DNA of 60,678 nucleotides from an uncultured bacterium (GCA_905215055.1 CAJMOH010000012.1:1-60678); one strand, 5' to 3'; positions 33,809 to 42,340 are shown, counted from the stretch's first letter. A program made the numbers and translations. The notes: generated by a model from the sequence alone, not told the origin.

Positions 33809-35374
33809 ATGGCAAAACAATTTCTTTGCAGTATGAACGCTCCCATTGCCCAAACCAAGGCGGGAAGAGTGCGGGGTTTTCAGGTGGACGGAACCTACAC
33901 CTTTTACGGTATCAAATACGCGGACGCCAAGCGGTTTCAGATGCCCCAGCCGCCTCAGCCGTGGGAGGGCGTTCGCAACGCCGACTCCTATGGATATGTG
34001 TGTCCGATGCTGGACCCGGAAACCGCTGTGGGAGAGATCATGGTTCCCCACCGCTATTGGCCCAAGGACGAAAACTGCCAGTATCTCAACGTGTGGACCC
34101 AGTCTATGGAGCCGGGGGCCAAGCTGCCGGTGATGGTCTGGTTTCATGGCGGCGGCTTTTCTGCCGGCTCCTCCATTGAGCAGATTTCCTATGACGGTGA
34201 AAACCTGTCCCGGTTTGGCAACATTGTTGTGGTGACGGTTAACCACCGGCTGAACATTCTGGGCTATCTGGATTTGTCGCCCTACGGGGAAAAATACGCC
34301 AACTCTGGAAACGCGGGCAACGCCGACCTGGTGGCGGCTCTTCAGTGGGTGCATGACAACATTGAGGCCTTTGGCGGAGACCCGGGCAACGTGACGATTT
34401 TCGGCCAGTCCGGAGGAGGCGCCAAGGTGACCTCCCTTTTGCAGACCCCGGCGGCGGACGGACTGTTCCAGAAGGGGATTGTGATGAGCGGTGTGGCGGA
34501 CGGAATTATGAGCTTTGAAAACGCCGACAGCAGACCGCTGATTTCTGCCATGCTCCAAGAGCTGGGCCTGGAGGAAGGGCAGGTAGAGCAGCTGGAGGAT
34601 CTTCCCTATGAGGCATTGGCGGCGGCTTATAAAAAGGTCGCGCCGGCTATTCAGGAGGCGGGAGGCTATACGGGATGCGCCCCCATTCCCAATGAGTATT
34701 ATGTGGGCGATCCCCGGAAGGTTGGATTTACAGAGCATGCCAAGACGATTCCGGTGATTGTAGGCACGGTTGTGGCCGAGTTTGGAGGGTTTGCTCCCGG
34801 CCTGCCGGACAGAACCTCTAAAACGCCTGAGGAGCAGGTGGAGTATCTGCGGACCTATTTGGGAGACGAGGCGGAGAAGCTGGCCGCTCTGTTCTGGGAG
34901 TGCTATCCCGGCCGGCCCGCTACGGATTTGCTGCTGCTGGACGTGTTTTCCCGGGGACCCAGCAAGGATTTCTGCTTGAAAAAGGCGGTACACCCCCAGG
35001 CGCCCACCTATAACTATGTGTTCTCCTTTGAGTTCCCCATTGACGATGGAAAGCCGGCCTGGCATTGCTCGGATATTCCCTTCTTCTTCCACAACACGGA
35101 CAAGGTGTTTATCTGCAATGTGCCGGGAGTTTCCGACCAGCTGGAGGAAAAGATGGCCATGTCCTTTGTCTCCTTTGCCCGCACAGGCGTTCCTGCCGCG
35201 GAGGGACTTCCCCAGTGGGAGCCATGCCGGCCGGACGACGTGGCCACCATGGTCTTTGACCGGGAATGCCGGTTGTGCCACGGATTTGACGACAAGCTTT
35301 ATGAGGCCTATCTGCCCATAGCGCCCGATCCGAGAAATCTGAACAGCGAGGAAGAGGTCACGGTACTGCACTGA
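33809..35374 (+). CDS. Type B carboxylesterase/lipase family protein
   Basis: The 521-residue product has the type B carboxylesterase pattern: GIKYADAKRFQMP near residue 34, ENCQYLNVW (about 89-97), the oxyanion loop WFHGGGFSAGS (about 111-121), and the nucleophile elbow VTIFGQSGGGAKV (about 194-206). It hydrolyses carboxylic esters in the cytosol (no signal peptide). The start at 33809 matches the family N-terminus (APIAQTKAGRVRGFQ) but lacks a ribosome site; translation probably depends on the leader reading frame at 33771. It closes the esterase trio. Confidence 0.85.
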   Translation: MAKQFLCSMNAPIAQTKAGRVRGFQVDGTYTFYGIKYADAKRFQMPQPPQPWEGVRNADSYGYVCPMLDPETAVGEIMVPHRYWPKDENCQYLNVWTQSMEPGAKLPVMVWFHGGGFSAGSSIEQISYDGENLSRFGNIVVVTVNHRLNILGYLDLSPYGEKYANSGNAGNADLVAALQWVHDNIEAFGGDPGNVTIFGQSGGGAKVTSLLQTPAADGLFQKGIVMSGVADGIMSFENADSRPLISAMLQELGLEEGQVEQLEDLPYEALAAAYKKVAPAIQEAGGYTGCAPIPNEYYVGDPRKVGFTEHAKTIPVIVGTVVAEFGGFAPGLPDRTSKTPEEQVEYLRTYLGDEAEKLAALFWECYPGRPATDLLLLDVFSRGPSKDFCLKKAVHPQAPTYNYVFSFEFPIDDGKPAWHCSDIPFFFHNTDKVFICNVPGVSDQLEEKMAMSFVSFARTGVPAAEGLPQWEPCRPDDVATMVFDRECRLCHGFDDKLYEAYLPIAPDPRNLNSEEEVTVLH

Positions 35375-35429
35375 GAAAAGCGGAGAGCCGCCGCGGGACC
35401 AAAGACTGGCTCGGGGCCGTCACTAAGGC

Positions 35430-35600
35430 CTGCTCTGGGGGTTGGATGCGGGAAATCCCGATAAAAGGGGGGCATGTTCGGGGCGTCCACGCAGCCCCAG
35501 TGCCACAGCAGCAAGGAGGTGCAGGGGAAATAGGCGTTAGCCAGCTTTACCGAGTTGTCCAGGCCGATGAAGCCGCCAGCCAGTGCATCGCGGACGCGGC
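35430..35600 (-). pseudogene. Unidentified protein-coding relic
   Basis: On the minus strand about 50 codons read with strong C/G third-position bias like the host genes (SECRVRDALAGGFIGLDNSV, then KLANAYFPCTSLLLWHWGCV). No start or ribosome site fits, and the flanking frames lose coding character. GGFIGLDN resembles a motif seen in some (alpha/alpha)6-barrel glycosidases, but this is not enough to name a family. I read it as the surviving piece of a deleted gene. Confidence 0.35.
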
Positions 35601-35754
35601 ACTCCGAAAGAAAGCATAGGCGCCGGGAAAAATAGGCAAAAAGAAAGGCGGGAAGCGGAACCCAAGGGGAGCCTGTTTCTCGTCTTTTGCTGTGCGTTTT
35701 TTGAGGTTGTGCGCAAATCTGGAGAACAGAAGCCGTTTTCCAGAAAAAGAAAAA

Positions 35755-35780
35755 TCCCAGGAACCGCATAATTCCTGGGA
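35755..35780 (-). terminator. Intrinsic terminator, minus strand
   Basis: TCCCAGGAA and TTCCTGGGA form a nine-base stem; on the minus strand TTTTTCTTTTT follows. It is the outermost of four minus-strand terminators left of the tRNA-Gly fragment. Confidence 0.65.
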
Positions 35781-35789
35781 AAATCCTTG

Positions 35790-36090
35790 GGTTCGGGCGA
35801 CGAAATGGATGTCGATGCAAAACGCGGGCAAAAAAGCCTCGAACCTCACACGATGAAGTTCGCGGCTTGGGAGCGGCAGCTGGCCGATGGGTTAAGGGTG
35901 ACGAAATAGATATCCGTTACAAACGCGAGCCGTAAGAGAAAAAAAGCCAAGATCTGGAACGCGACTCGCGTCCAGGCTCAGCCTGGTGGGTTAGGGTGAT
36001 AAAATAGATGTCAATGAAAAACGCGGGCAATAAAAATCGCGACCACCACAAAAGTGATGATCGCGACTTGGAAACGGCAACTTGCCGCTG
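35790..36090 (-). repeat. Three tandem repeats of about 100 bp, each with a minus-strand terminator
   Basis: Units lie at about 35790-35895, 35896-35995 and 35996-36090. Each, read on the minus strand, has a hairpin, a T-run, then a conserved 45-base tail with GCCCGCGTTTT and CATCGACATCTATTTCGTC. The hairpin sequences differ but keep pairing (for example TCGCGATCATCAC with GTGGTGGTCGCGA at 36034-36066). The unit nearest the tRNA-Gly fragment looks like the original terminator of that tRNA gene; the others look like diverged copies. Confidence 0.6.
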
Positions 36091-36132
36091 GAGCGGGCGA
36101 AGGGAATCGAACCCTCGTATTCAGCTTGGGAA
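36089..36132 (-). other. 3' fragment of a tRNA-Gly (CCC) gene, probable attachment site
   Basis: On the minus strand the 44 bases run from the anticodon loop TTCCCAA through GCTGA, the variable loop, the T-arm GAGGGTTCGATTCCCTT and the acceptor strand CGCCCGCTCCA. Similarity to tRNA-Gly stops exactly at the anticodon loop; the 5' half is absent. This is the expected remnant when a tyrosine-recombinase element integrates in a tRNA gene: the intact tRNA would be at the other end of the element. Chromosome lies to the left and the element to the right. Confidence 0.75.
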
Positions 36133-36241
36133 TTAGAATACACCATTTTGACTTAGGTGTCCAGCATGTACTGCAATAGCCTAAAATCCCCGTCATTCCT
36201 GAGCTTTTCGAATTAACATTTTTCCCTGGTGTTCTCTGGGA

Positions 36242-36291
36242 TGCTAAGGAAAAGTATGACATTTTTCAAAAAAACCTTAGCTTCCTTAGCA
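36242..36291. repeat. Inverted repeat near the element's left end
   Basis: TGCTAAGGAA (36242-36251) and TTCCTTAGCA (36282-36291) are perfect 10-base inverted arms, and an extra CCTTAGC lies at 36275-36281. Position near the junction suggests an operator or recombinase arm site; this is inference. Confidence 0.5.
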
Positions 36292-36337
36292 CAGTTCAGG
36301 TTGATTGGATGGAGTCGAAAAAAAGAATCTAGCCAAG

Positions 36338-36375
36338 AAGTGATCGGCTTTTTCATACAAGCCGATCACTTTTTT
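36338..36375 (+). terminator. Intrinsic terminator directly upstream of the first element gene
   Basis: AAGTGATCGGCTT pairs perfectly with AAGCCGATCACTT and is followed by TTTTT. It ends 12 bases before the ribosome site of the gene at 36400, so it acts either as an insulator or as a leader attenuator. Confidence 0.85.
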
Positions 36376-36399
36376 GTAGGTCACCCAAGGAGGTCCCCT

Positions 36400-37599
36400 A
36401 TGAAATGCCAGCTCAAGTATCACTGGGTCAAGCTGCCAAGAGCTTGCCTGCCCCAGGGCAAGGGGGTATTGGGCCAGTGGGCAAGGCTGGCTGCCCGGGC
36501 TGCCTACCGGAAGGGTGTGGGCCTCTATTGCGGCTTCCAAAATCCGGTGGAACCGGGAATGTGGGCCGGGGGCGTGGTGGGATTAAAAAGTATTTTAGGT
36601 GCAAAGAGCCGCACTGCTGCCCTGGAATCCTTGGAACGACTTCAAACACTGGGATATGTCAGCTACTCCCTGGATCGCCGTACAAAGAAACTGGTGTACA
36701 CCGTGCTGGATCGGGTGGTCACTTGCACAGGAGAAGCCTGCCTGGGCCAAGGTGTTTACGCCTATGAGGGCCAGGGGTTTCTCTGTGTTCCTCGAACCCT
36801 TCCGGACAGGCTGGCCAAAAGACACTACATCTTTGAAGAAGCTGACGCACTGCTGGATCTCTGGTGCCATACCGTATGGCAGGAGCCGAGGAACCTCTTT
36901 TCACATCTTGCGCCTGCAGTCCAATATGGTTCCATGGCCACCGTTTTGACTCTGGAGACCCTGGGCAAGCGCTGGGGCTGGGAAAAGACCAAGGTATGGA
37001 GGTTTTTCAAAAAACACGAGGATGCCTTCCCTCTGTACCGACTGCCCGGTTCCTACGGCTGCTTGGTGTTCAACGCCCAATATCCCACGAAACGGTCCGT
37101 GGATGGCAGGAGATTTGCTCTCCCTACGCAGGAGGAAATTCTGCGCATAATCGAAAAAATGCGTTTTTGCGCTGGAAATACGCATAAAATCGGGACGGAC
37201 AATGCGCGCCTAAACAAGCTGACACTCTGGTACAGTCTACAATTGTTGAACCAAGAGCAGAGTTCTTTTGGCAGGGACCAGTTGCCCTCTAACACCGTGT
37301 CACTTCCGTCTGGTAGTGGAGAAGAAATAGATCGCGTTGCACTTTCCACACCCATATTACGCGCGTATCTTTCTCCGTGTTGGAATCGTAAGAATTATGA
37401 AGATGACTGCAAGGAAAAAGAAGTAGTAGAAGAGCTGGATTTCTCATTTCAAGAGATCCCGGCTCTTTTTGATTTTGAAAGGAAGGTATCCCATGAAAAA
37501 GAACGAGAACAATTCCCGGAACTCTATGAGCCAATCGCAGGCATTGATCGCTTTGCTGACTGCTCAAGGACTGTTGGCGGACGATGCCATTCCGGATGA
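36400..37599 (+). CDS. Winged-helix DNA-binding protein of the conjugative element (function unknown)
   Basis: The 399-residue product has no named family that I recognise. Two segments look like winged-helix domains: SRTAALESLERLQTLGYVSY (about 69-88) and TLETLGKRWGWEKTKVWRFF (about 184-203). The C-terminal third is polar and poorly ordered. The ATG at 36400 follows AAGGAGGT with five bases between. It overlaps the next gene by 107 bases in another frame. First position in the element and the predicted DNA binding suggest a regulator or replication initiator; this is inference. Confidence 0.6.
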   Translation: MKCQLKYHWVKLPRACLPQGKGVLGQWARLAARAAYRKGVGLYCGFQNPVEPGMWAGGVVGLKSILGAKSRTAALESLERLQTLGYVSYSLDRRTKKLVYTVLDRVVTCTGEACLGQGVYAYEGQGFLCVPRTLPDRLAKRHYIFEEADALLDLWCHTVWQEPRNLFSHLAPAVQYGSMATVLTLETLGKRWGWEKTKVWRFFKKHEDAFPLYRLPGSYGCLVFNAQYPTKRSVDGRRFALPTQEEILRIIEKMRFCAGNTHKIGTDNARLNKLTLWYSLQLLNQEQSSFGRDQLPSNTVSLPSGSGEEIDRVALSTPILRAYLSPCWNRKNYEDDCKEKEVVEELDFSFQEIPALFDFERKVSHEKEREQFPELYEPIAGIDRFADCSRTVGGRCHSG

Positions 37600-38101
37600 G
37601 GACCGTCGAAAAGCTCAGCAGGAACGGCTTCAGAAGCTGTATCACAACACACAGACGCTGCTTTCCCGCTACCGGGACATCGCTTGGGCACTGGAGTGTT
37701 TCCCGGAAACCGTAGCCCAGGAGCTGGATCAGCCATTTGAGAATCTGGATGCTCTATTGGACCGGATGGACGCGGAAGCCGGCATGGGCAACCGCAAGCT
37801 GGAATCCCGGATGGACAGTCTGCGAAAGTCCCGGCTGCTGTTGGATCGGATCAACGATGCCTTGACCGTCCTCAAGAAAAAGCCGGGCAACGGTCCCCGT
37901 CTGTACGAATTGATCTACCTGACCTACATCGTCCCGGAGAAGCTCAGCCATACAGATCTGCTGTTCCGGCTTGACTTGTCTTCCCGGCAGTATTACCGGC
38001 TGCGAGAAGAAGCCATCTCCATCATTTCCATTCGACTGTGGTCGGTGCCGGAAGGAGAGTTGGAAAAAATGGTGGCGCTTGTGGAGATCTTGAAGGAATG
38101 A
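37493..38101 (+). CDS. Putative sigma-factor-like/HTH protein of the conjugative element
   Basis: The 202-residue helical protein ends in LSHTDLLFRLDLSSRQYYRL (about 150-169), a helix-turn-helix like region 4 of sigma factors or the RinA/ArpU-type phage activators. The N-terminal half is predicted helical with an acidic segment. The ATG at 37493 follows AAAGGAAGG and lies inside the 3' end of the preceding gene. It probably controls transcription of the transfer genes downstream. The exact family is unknown. Confidence 0.58.
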   Translation: MKKNENNSRNSMSQSQALIALLTAQGLLADDAIPDEDRRKAQQERLQKLYHNTQTLLSRYRDIAWALECFPETVAQELDQPFENLDALLDRMDAEAGMGNRKLESRMDSLRKSRLLLDRINDALTVLKKKPGNGPRLYELIYLTYIVPEKLSHTDLLFRLDLSSRQYYRLREEAISIISIRLWSVPEGELEKMVALVEILKE

Positions 38102-38283
38102 TACACATCCAGAGGGCCTCTTGGGCCCGCAATCACACAGCTCCTATTTGCAGACTCCCGGTTTTCTGCAAGGGTTCTGAAAACAGCTCGCCCACAAATT
38201 GGCGCATATTTGGCACACATCCCGCCGATGACAAGAAAAGAGAAACGTGCTACACTGGTATCGTACCAAATTGGGACCAGCAC

Positions 38284-38321
38284 AAAGCCGTCTTTCAGCG
38301 CGATCTGAGGGCGGCTTTTTT
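38284..38321 (+). terminator. Intrinsic terminator in the leader of the transfer operon
   Basis: AAAGCCG...TTTCAG pairs with CTGA...CGGCTTT (with G-T pairs), then six T. It ends about 20 bases before the ribosome site of the gene at 38354. Confidence 0.75.
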
Positions 38322-38353
38322 GCTGCCCAAAAAAAGAATGGAGGTAGAAAAAC

Positions 38354-38707
38354 ATGGAGAGGGAAACACACCGCAATCGGTTGAGGACTGTCTACTGGTC
38401 CCTGGTGGCTATGGGATGCGGTCTGATGCTGTCGGTGCGGCCGGTGCTGGCTGAGACCATCTGGGACAGATTTTCCAGCATCATGCAGGACATCTACGGA
38501 CAGGTGGTGGCCATCAGCACCATCGTGGCGGTGACCGTGGCAGCCATCGCTCTGATCGTCCGCATGGTGTCCCGGAACCAGCGGGCAGTGGATGAGGCTA
38601 CCAGCTGGCTAAAACGCATCGTGATCACCTGGATCATTTTGAACACTTTGGGATTCATCGTGGCCTATCTGCAGCCCCTGATTGCCGGCGGCAAGTACAC
38701 CGGCTGA
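38354..38707 (+). CDS. Small membrane protein of the conjugation system (VirB2/TrbC pilin-like)
   Basis: The 117-residue product has a signal-like hydrophobic segment (about 13-33, ending VLAET) and two membrane segments (about 50-70 and 88-108) separated by a short basic loop. That is the layout of VirB2/TrbC-type subunits and of small proteins encoded just before VirB6 in Gram-positive elements. ATGGAGGT lies before the ATG. It is ten bases ahead of the VirB6 gene. The pilin role is inferred from size, topology and position; Gram-positive systems usually lack long pili. Confidence 0.6.
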   Translation: MERETHRNRLRTVYWSLVAMGCGLMLSVRPVLAETIWDRFSSIMQDIYGQVVAISTIVAVTVAAIALIVRMVSRNQRAVDEATSWLKRIVITWIILNTLGFIVAYLQPLIAGGKYTG

Positions 38708-38717
38708 GAGGTGAGAA

Positions 38718-40919
38718 ATGCTTGATTGGATTTTTGAGGGCATTGTCACCTGGATATCCAGCATTGCCTCAGAGCTCATGGACGCCGTATCCCGGGTGTT
38801 CCTAAATGCCCTGGGCACGGACATGGACGCCATGGAGGGATACTTTCCCTTCATCACCAAGGCGTTCGACATCATGCAGTACATGGCTTGGGCAATTCTG
38901 TTCCTCATCACCATATGGCAGCTGTTCCGAGTGTTCGGCGGCCCCATCACAGAGGCGGAAAACCCATGGCAGCTTCTGCTGCGAAGTTCCTTGTTTGCTC
39001 TGCTGGTGGGAGCCGCCAGGCCCATCTTCACCATAGTACTGGACATTGCCCGGGCGCCATACACCGCCCTTATGGAGGTGTCCATGGACGCGGAGGATTT
39101 TACCTTTGCAGGCGTGGAGGAGGCCATAAAGAACGGTCTGACCACTATCGTATCCACCGTGACGGTCGTGGGCCCCATCCTGATTCTCATCCTGCTCATC
39201 GCCCTGGGCTGGAATTACTTCAAGCTCCTGCTGGAGTGTGTAGAGCGGTACATCGTAGTGGGAGTCCTCTGCTACACCAGCTCCTTGGCATTCGCCATGG
39301 GAGGCTCCAAGGCCACGAACCAGGTGTTCAAGTCCTGGTGCCGGATGGTGGGTTCCCAGCTCTTGCTCCTGGTGCTCAACGTATGGTTCCTCCGGGCTTT
39401 TGACAGCTCGGTGGGACAGTTCATCGGCAACGGCGGCGCCTTGGCCAGCGGGGGCGGATCCGTGTTCCTCTGGTTGTTTTGCGCCCTGGCTTTCCTCAAG
39501 ACCGCCCAGAAATTTGACAGTTACTTGGCGGCTCTGGGGCTCAACGTAGCACAGACAGGGTCCAGCATGGCCATGGAGATGGTCATGGCAGCCCGGGTCC
39601 TCAGCGGCCTGGGAGGCGGTGGGAAAAGTGCTGGAGCTGTGTTCCGCACTGCCGGGTCCGCCGCCAGTTCCGCTGCCACCGGAGCTGGGGCAGCTGCCAG
39701 CTCTTTCTCGGCAGGATTTGCCAGTAAGTTCAAAGGCAATTCCTATGTGCGGGACGCTGTGGTGGAAGGCGGTTCCCGTATGGGCCTGGGTGGAAGCGTA
39801 GGATTTGTAGGCCGAGCTTTTGGAGGAATTGCAGCACGCAACGGCGCAACCCTTACTGGAGAGTCCATCTCCTCGGTGGCCAGCAGACCGGAAGGAGTTT
39901 CCGGCGCCATTGCCGGGGACATCGCCGACCGGAGCCTGCAGAATTACATGCCCCAGTTGACCAACTATTCTCTGGCTGGTACTCAGATCACTGGAGGGCA
40001 TATTCACACCACCGCCACCGGCATGACGTTTCAGGAGGCAGTGGAACAAGGTGGAACCGACGATCCCACATGGTCAGCGGGAACGGACGCCGGAGACGAA
40101 CCCGTGCGGACAACCCAGCCCACTGGCCCCAGTCAGATCGACTTTTACAACACCGGTCAGTATGAACAGCCGGACGGCCCCTATTCCGTGGTGACCGCCG
40201 CAGATGGAAGCAGCTGGTATCAGGTAGCCACCGGCGAAGGCAGCGCTGCCTTCTACGACGTGCCAGAGTTTTCCGGCAGCGCCTTGGAGGAATCCCAGGT
40301 TAGGGATACTTTCCCCGGCGCAGAGGAAGGCACCAGTCTGCGGACAGTGGAACAGGGTGTTCTGGAGGCTACTGGGGAACATGGCAGTGCCCTCTGGTAC
40401 AACAGCGCTTTCTATGAGGAGCCAGAGGCGCCCCATGGGGTGGTAGAAGCTGCCAACGGAGTGGAGTGGTACCAAATGGAACCCCCAGCCCAAGCACCGG
40501 AATTTGAGACAGGAGAGCAAGCCCTGGCATATAACCGGGCGTCTTTCCAGAACTTTATGCCTGGTTTTGAGCAGCAGGTCACCGCAGTGGATGGAAGCCA
40601 GCGTGAGGAGGGACACTTTGAGGTCCGCCACACCGACGGCTCTGGCACCCAGTTCTTTGACACCACCCGGTACGCTGCTCCCCGTGGTGATTACAAGGTT
40701 TATGAGGACGCCAAGGGAAAACAGTGGTATGCCATCCATGGAGAACCCGCGGTGGAGCGCAAGCCTGTGTATCGAGATGGAAAAGCCGTCGTCGAGGACG
40801 GCAAGCTGAAAACCACAAACGTGGAAACCGTTCGGTACAAGGCCACGCCCACCCTGTACCAGAAACCCCAGCGGCGGCCGGACAAACCTGCAAAGCCTCC
40901 GCGGAAGAAGGGCAGGTGA
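38718..40919 (+). CDS. TrbL/VirB6-like conjugal transfer membrane protein
   Basis: The 733-residue protein has about six to seven membrane segments in its first 300 residues, followed by an Ala/Gly/Ser-rich stretch and a long soluble tail. This fits the TrbL/VirB6 channel component of Gram-positive type IV secretion. The tail carries a repeat of about 85 residues: segments with (Y/F)(N/D)(T/S)xx(Y/F)...P...Y.V...GxxWYx begin near residues 474, 558 and 645. The last 40 residues are basic (KPQRRPDKPAKPPRKKGR). It is in an operon with the small membrane protein and the CHAP hydrolase. Confidence 0.8.
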   Translation: MLDWIFEGIVTWISSIASELMDAVSRVFLNALGTDMDAMEGYFPFITKAFDIMQYMAWAILFLITIWQLFRVFGGPITEAENPWQLLLRSSLFALLVGAARPIFTIVLDIARAPYTALMEVSMDAEDFTFAGVEEAIKNGLTTIVSTVTVVGPILILILLIALGWNYFKLLLECVERYIVVGVLCYTSSLAFAMGGSKATNQVFKSWCRMVGSQLLLLVLNVWFLRAFDSSVGQFIGNGGALASGGGSVFLWLFCALAFLKTAQKFDSYLAALGLNVAQTGSSMAMEMVMAARVLSGLGGGGKSAGAVFRTAGSAASSAATGAGAAASSFSAGFASKFKGNSYVRDAVVEGGSRMGLGGSVGFVGRAFGGIAARNGATLTGESISSVASRPEGVSGAIAGDIADRSLQNYMPQLTNYSLAGTQITGGHIHTTATGMTFQEAVEQGGTDDPTWSAGTDAGDEPVRTTQPTGPSQIDFYNTGQYEQPDGPYSVVTAADGSSWYQVATGEGSAAFYDVPEFSGSALEESQVRDTFPGAEEGTSLRTVEQGVLEATGEHGSALWYNSAFYEEPEAPHGVVEAANGVEWYQMEPPAQAPEFETGEQALAYNRASFQNFMPGFEQQVTAVDGSQREEGHFEVRHTDGSGTQFFDTTRYAAPRGDYKVYEDAKGKQWYAIHGEPAVERKPVYRDGKAVVEDGKLKTTNVETVRYKATPTLYQKPQRRPDKPAKPPRKKGR

Positions 40920-40942
40920 TTTAAGAAAAAGGAGGGAGACTA

Positions 40943-42340
40943 TTGGACGAACCTGACAAGCAACAGTTTGGAGATGGCAGTGACCAATGGGGTGAAGCAG
41001 CCCGGAATCTGACCAATGCCGCCAAAGAGCTGGGCAAGGAGAGCGCAAAACAGGCAGCTGTCACAGGCGCCGGAGCAGCTGCAAATTCTTCGGCGGCAAT
41101 TGTGCAGGCCGGAGTGGAAGGCGGCAAGGCCATTTCGGAGATTGCCGCCGGCACTGCTGCAGGCGGTCCCTGGGGAGCTGTTCTGTCAGCTGCTTGGTCT
41201 TTGCGTCACACACTCTATAAACTTTTAGTCTGTACCTGCCTGGTTCTGCTGATCTTTATTATCCTCTTGACATCGCTGCCATCTATCGTGACCAACCAAG
41301 TGTTTGGCCTCAACGGAGCGGATATGACCACTCCCTTGACCTTGTCCCAGTCCATGACAAATCTTTCCGGGGTGGTGACGGACGCTATAGAATCCGCCCA
41401 TCAGGCAGCCCTAGATCGGGTCAACGACCTCATCCAAGAGGGCGGATATGATCCGGAGCTTTCTTTGGAAGCCTTGGACGACCAATCAGGGGACTCCTCC
41501 TACGATGTAGCTTACGTTTTGTGCGCCTATTCCGTTTCTATGGAGCAGTTGAATACCAGTAAAGCTGACATGGTTGCAAAGCTTTCCAGCTTGGCGGACG
41601 AGCTGTTTCCGGTCACCTACGAGGTGAAGACATCGGAGGTTGAGGTGGAACAGGAGGTGAGTTCGGAGGACGAGGGAAGCTCTTCCAGCAGTCCGCAGAC
41701 GCAGACAGAAACGGTTTCTTATCTGGCCGCGACCATCCATCCTCTGAATCAAGACGCCATTTTGGAGGCTTTCCAGCTTGATCCAGAAGCTACCTACGGA
41801 AACTTCTCCATCACTTGTGGGGAGGCTGTTTCCAATATGGCTGCTGCCTTGAAGCTGACATTGTACGGCTCCATGTTGGGAGGCATAGGAGGCAGCACAG
41901 GTACCCGGCGGGGCAATGAGGAGGTTGCAGCAATTGCGTTGTCCCAGGTGGGACAGGTGGGCGGTTACCCTTACTGGTCCTGGTATGGCTTTTCCAGCCG
42001 TGTGGAATGGTGCGCCTGCTTTGTTTCCTGGTGCTACGCCCAGGCAGGGCTTTCGGAACCTCGCTTTTCCGGATGTACTTCAGGAGGAATGGCCTGGTTC
42101 CAATCCCACGGCCAATGGGCAGAGAGGGATTACGAGGATATTGCTCCGGGGGACGCTATCTTCTTTAATTGGTCCGGTTCCAGCACTGGTGGGGCTGACC
42201 ACGTGGGCATCGTGGCAGGTGTGGACGAAAGCCGTGTCTACACCGTGGAGGGAAACTCCGGGAATGATGCCTGTAACTACAAGAGCTATCCACGGGGCAG
42301 TTCGGTAATTCGCGGTTATGGGTTGATGCTGTGGCCGTAG
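40943..42340 (+). CDS. CHAP-domain peptidoglycan hydrolase of the conjugation system
   Basis: The 465-residue product has a cytosolic Ala-rich N-terminus (1-88), one membrane segment (about 93-115), a coiled/acidic linker and a C-terminal CHAP domain (about 325-465). The catalytic cysteine is in RVEWCACFVSWCY and the histidine in ADHVGIVAGV. It is the VirB1-like wall hydrolase that opens peptidoglycan for the transfer channel. The start is TTG at 40943 after AAAAAGGAGGGAG. It follows VirB6 by 23 bases. Confidence 0.83.
   Translation: MDEPDKQQFGDGSDQWGEAARNLTNAAKELGKESAKQAAVTGAGAAANSSAAIVQAGVEGGKAISEIAAGTAAGGPWGAVLSAAWSLRHTLYKLLVCTCLVLLIFIILLTSLPSIVTNQVFGLNGADMTTPLTLSQSMTNLSGVVTDAIESAHQAALDRVNDLIQEGGYDPELSLEALDDQSGDSSYDVAYVLCAYSVSMEQLNTSKADMVAKLSSLADELFPVTYEVKTSEVEVEQEVSSEDEGSSSSSPQTQTETVSYLAATIHPLNQDAILEAFQLDPEATYGNFSITCGEAVSNMAAALKLTLYGSMLGGIGGSTGTRRGNEEVAAIALSQVGQVGGYPYWSWYGFSSRVEWCACFVSWCYAQAGLSEPRFSGCTSGGMAWFQSHGQWAERDYEDIAPGDAIFFNWSGSSTGGADHVGIVAGVDESRVYTVEGNSGNDACNYKSYPRGSSVIRGYGLMLWP

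Noticed and set aside
35308..35820. A 170-codon open frame on the minus strand
   Set aside because: Only the middle third has coding-like codon use; the start region has no ribosome site and overlaps a terminator. Kept only as a relic at 35430-35600.
35790..36090. CRISPR array
   Set aside because: The repeats are about 100 bases, imperfect and contiguous, with hairpin-T-run structure and no unique spacers or cas genes.
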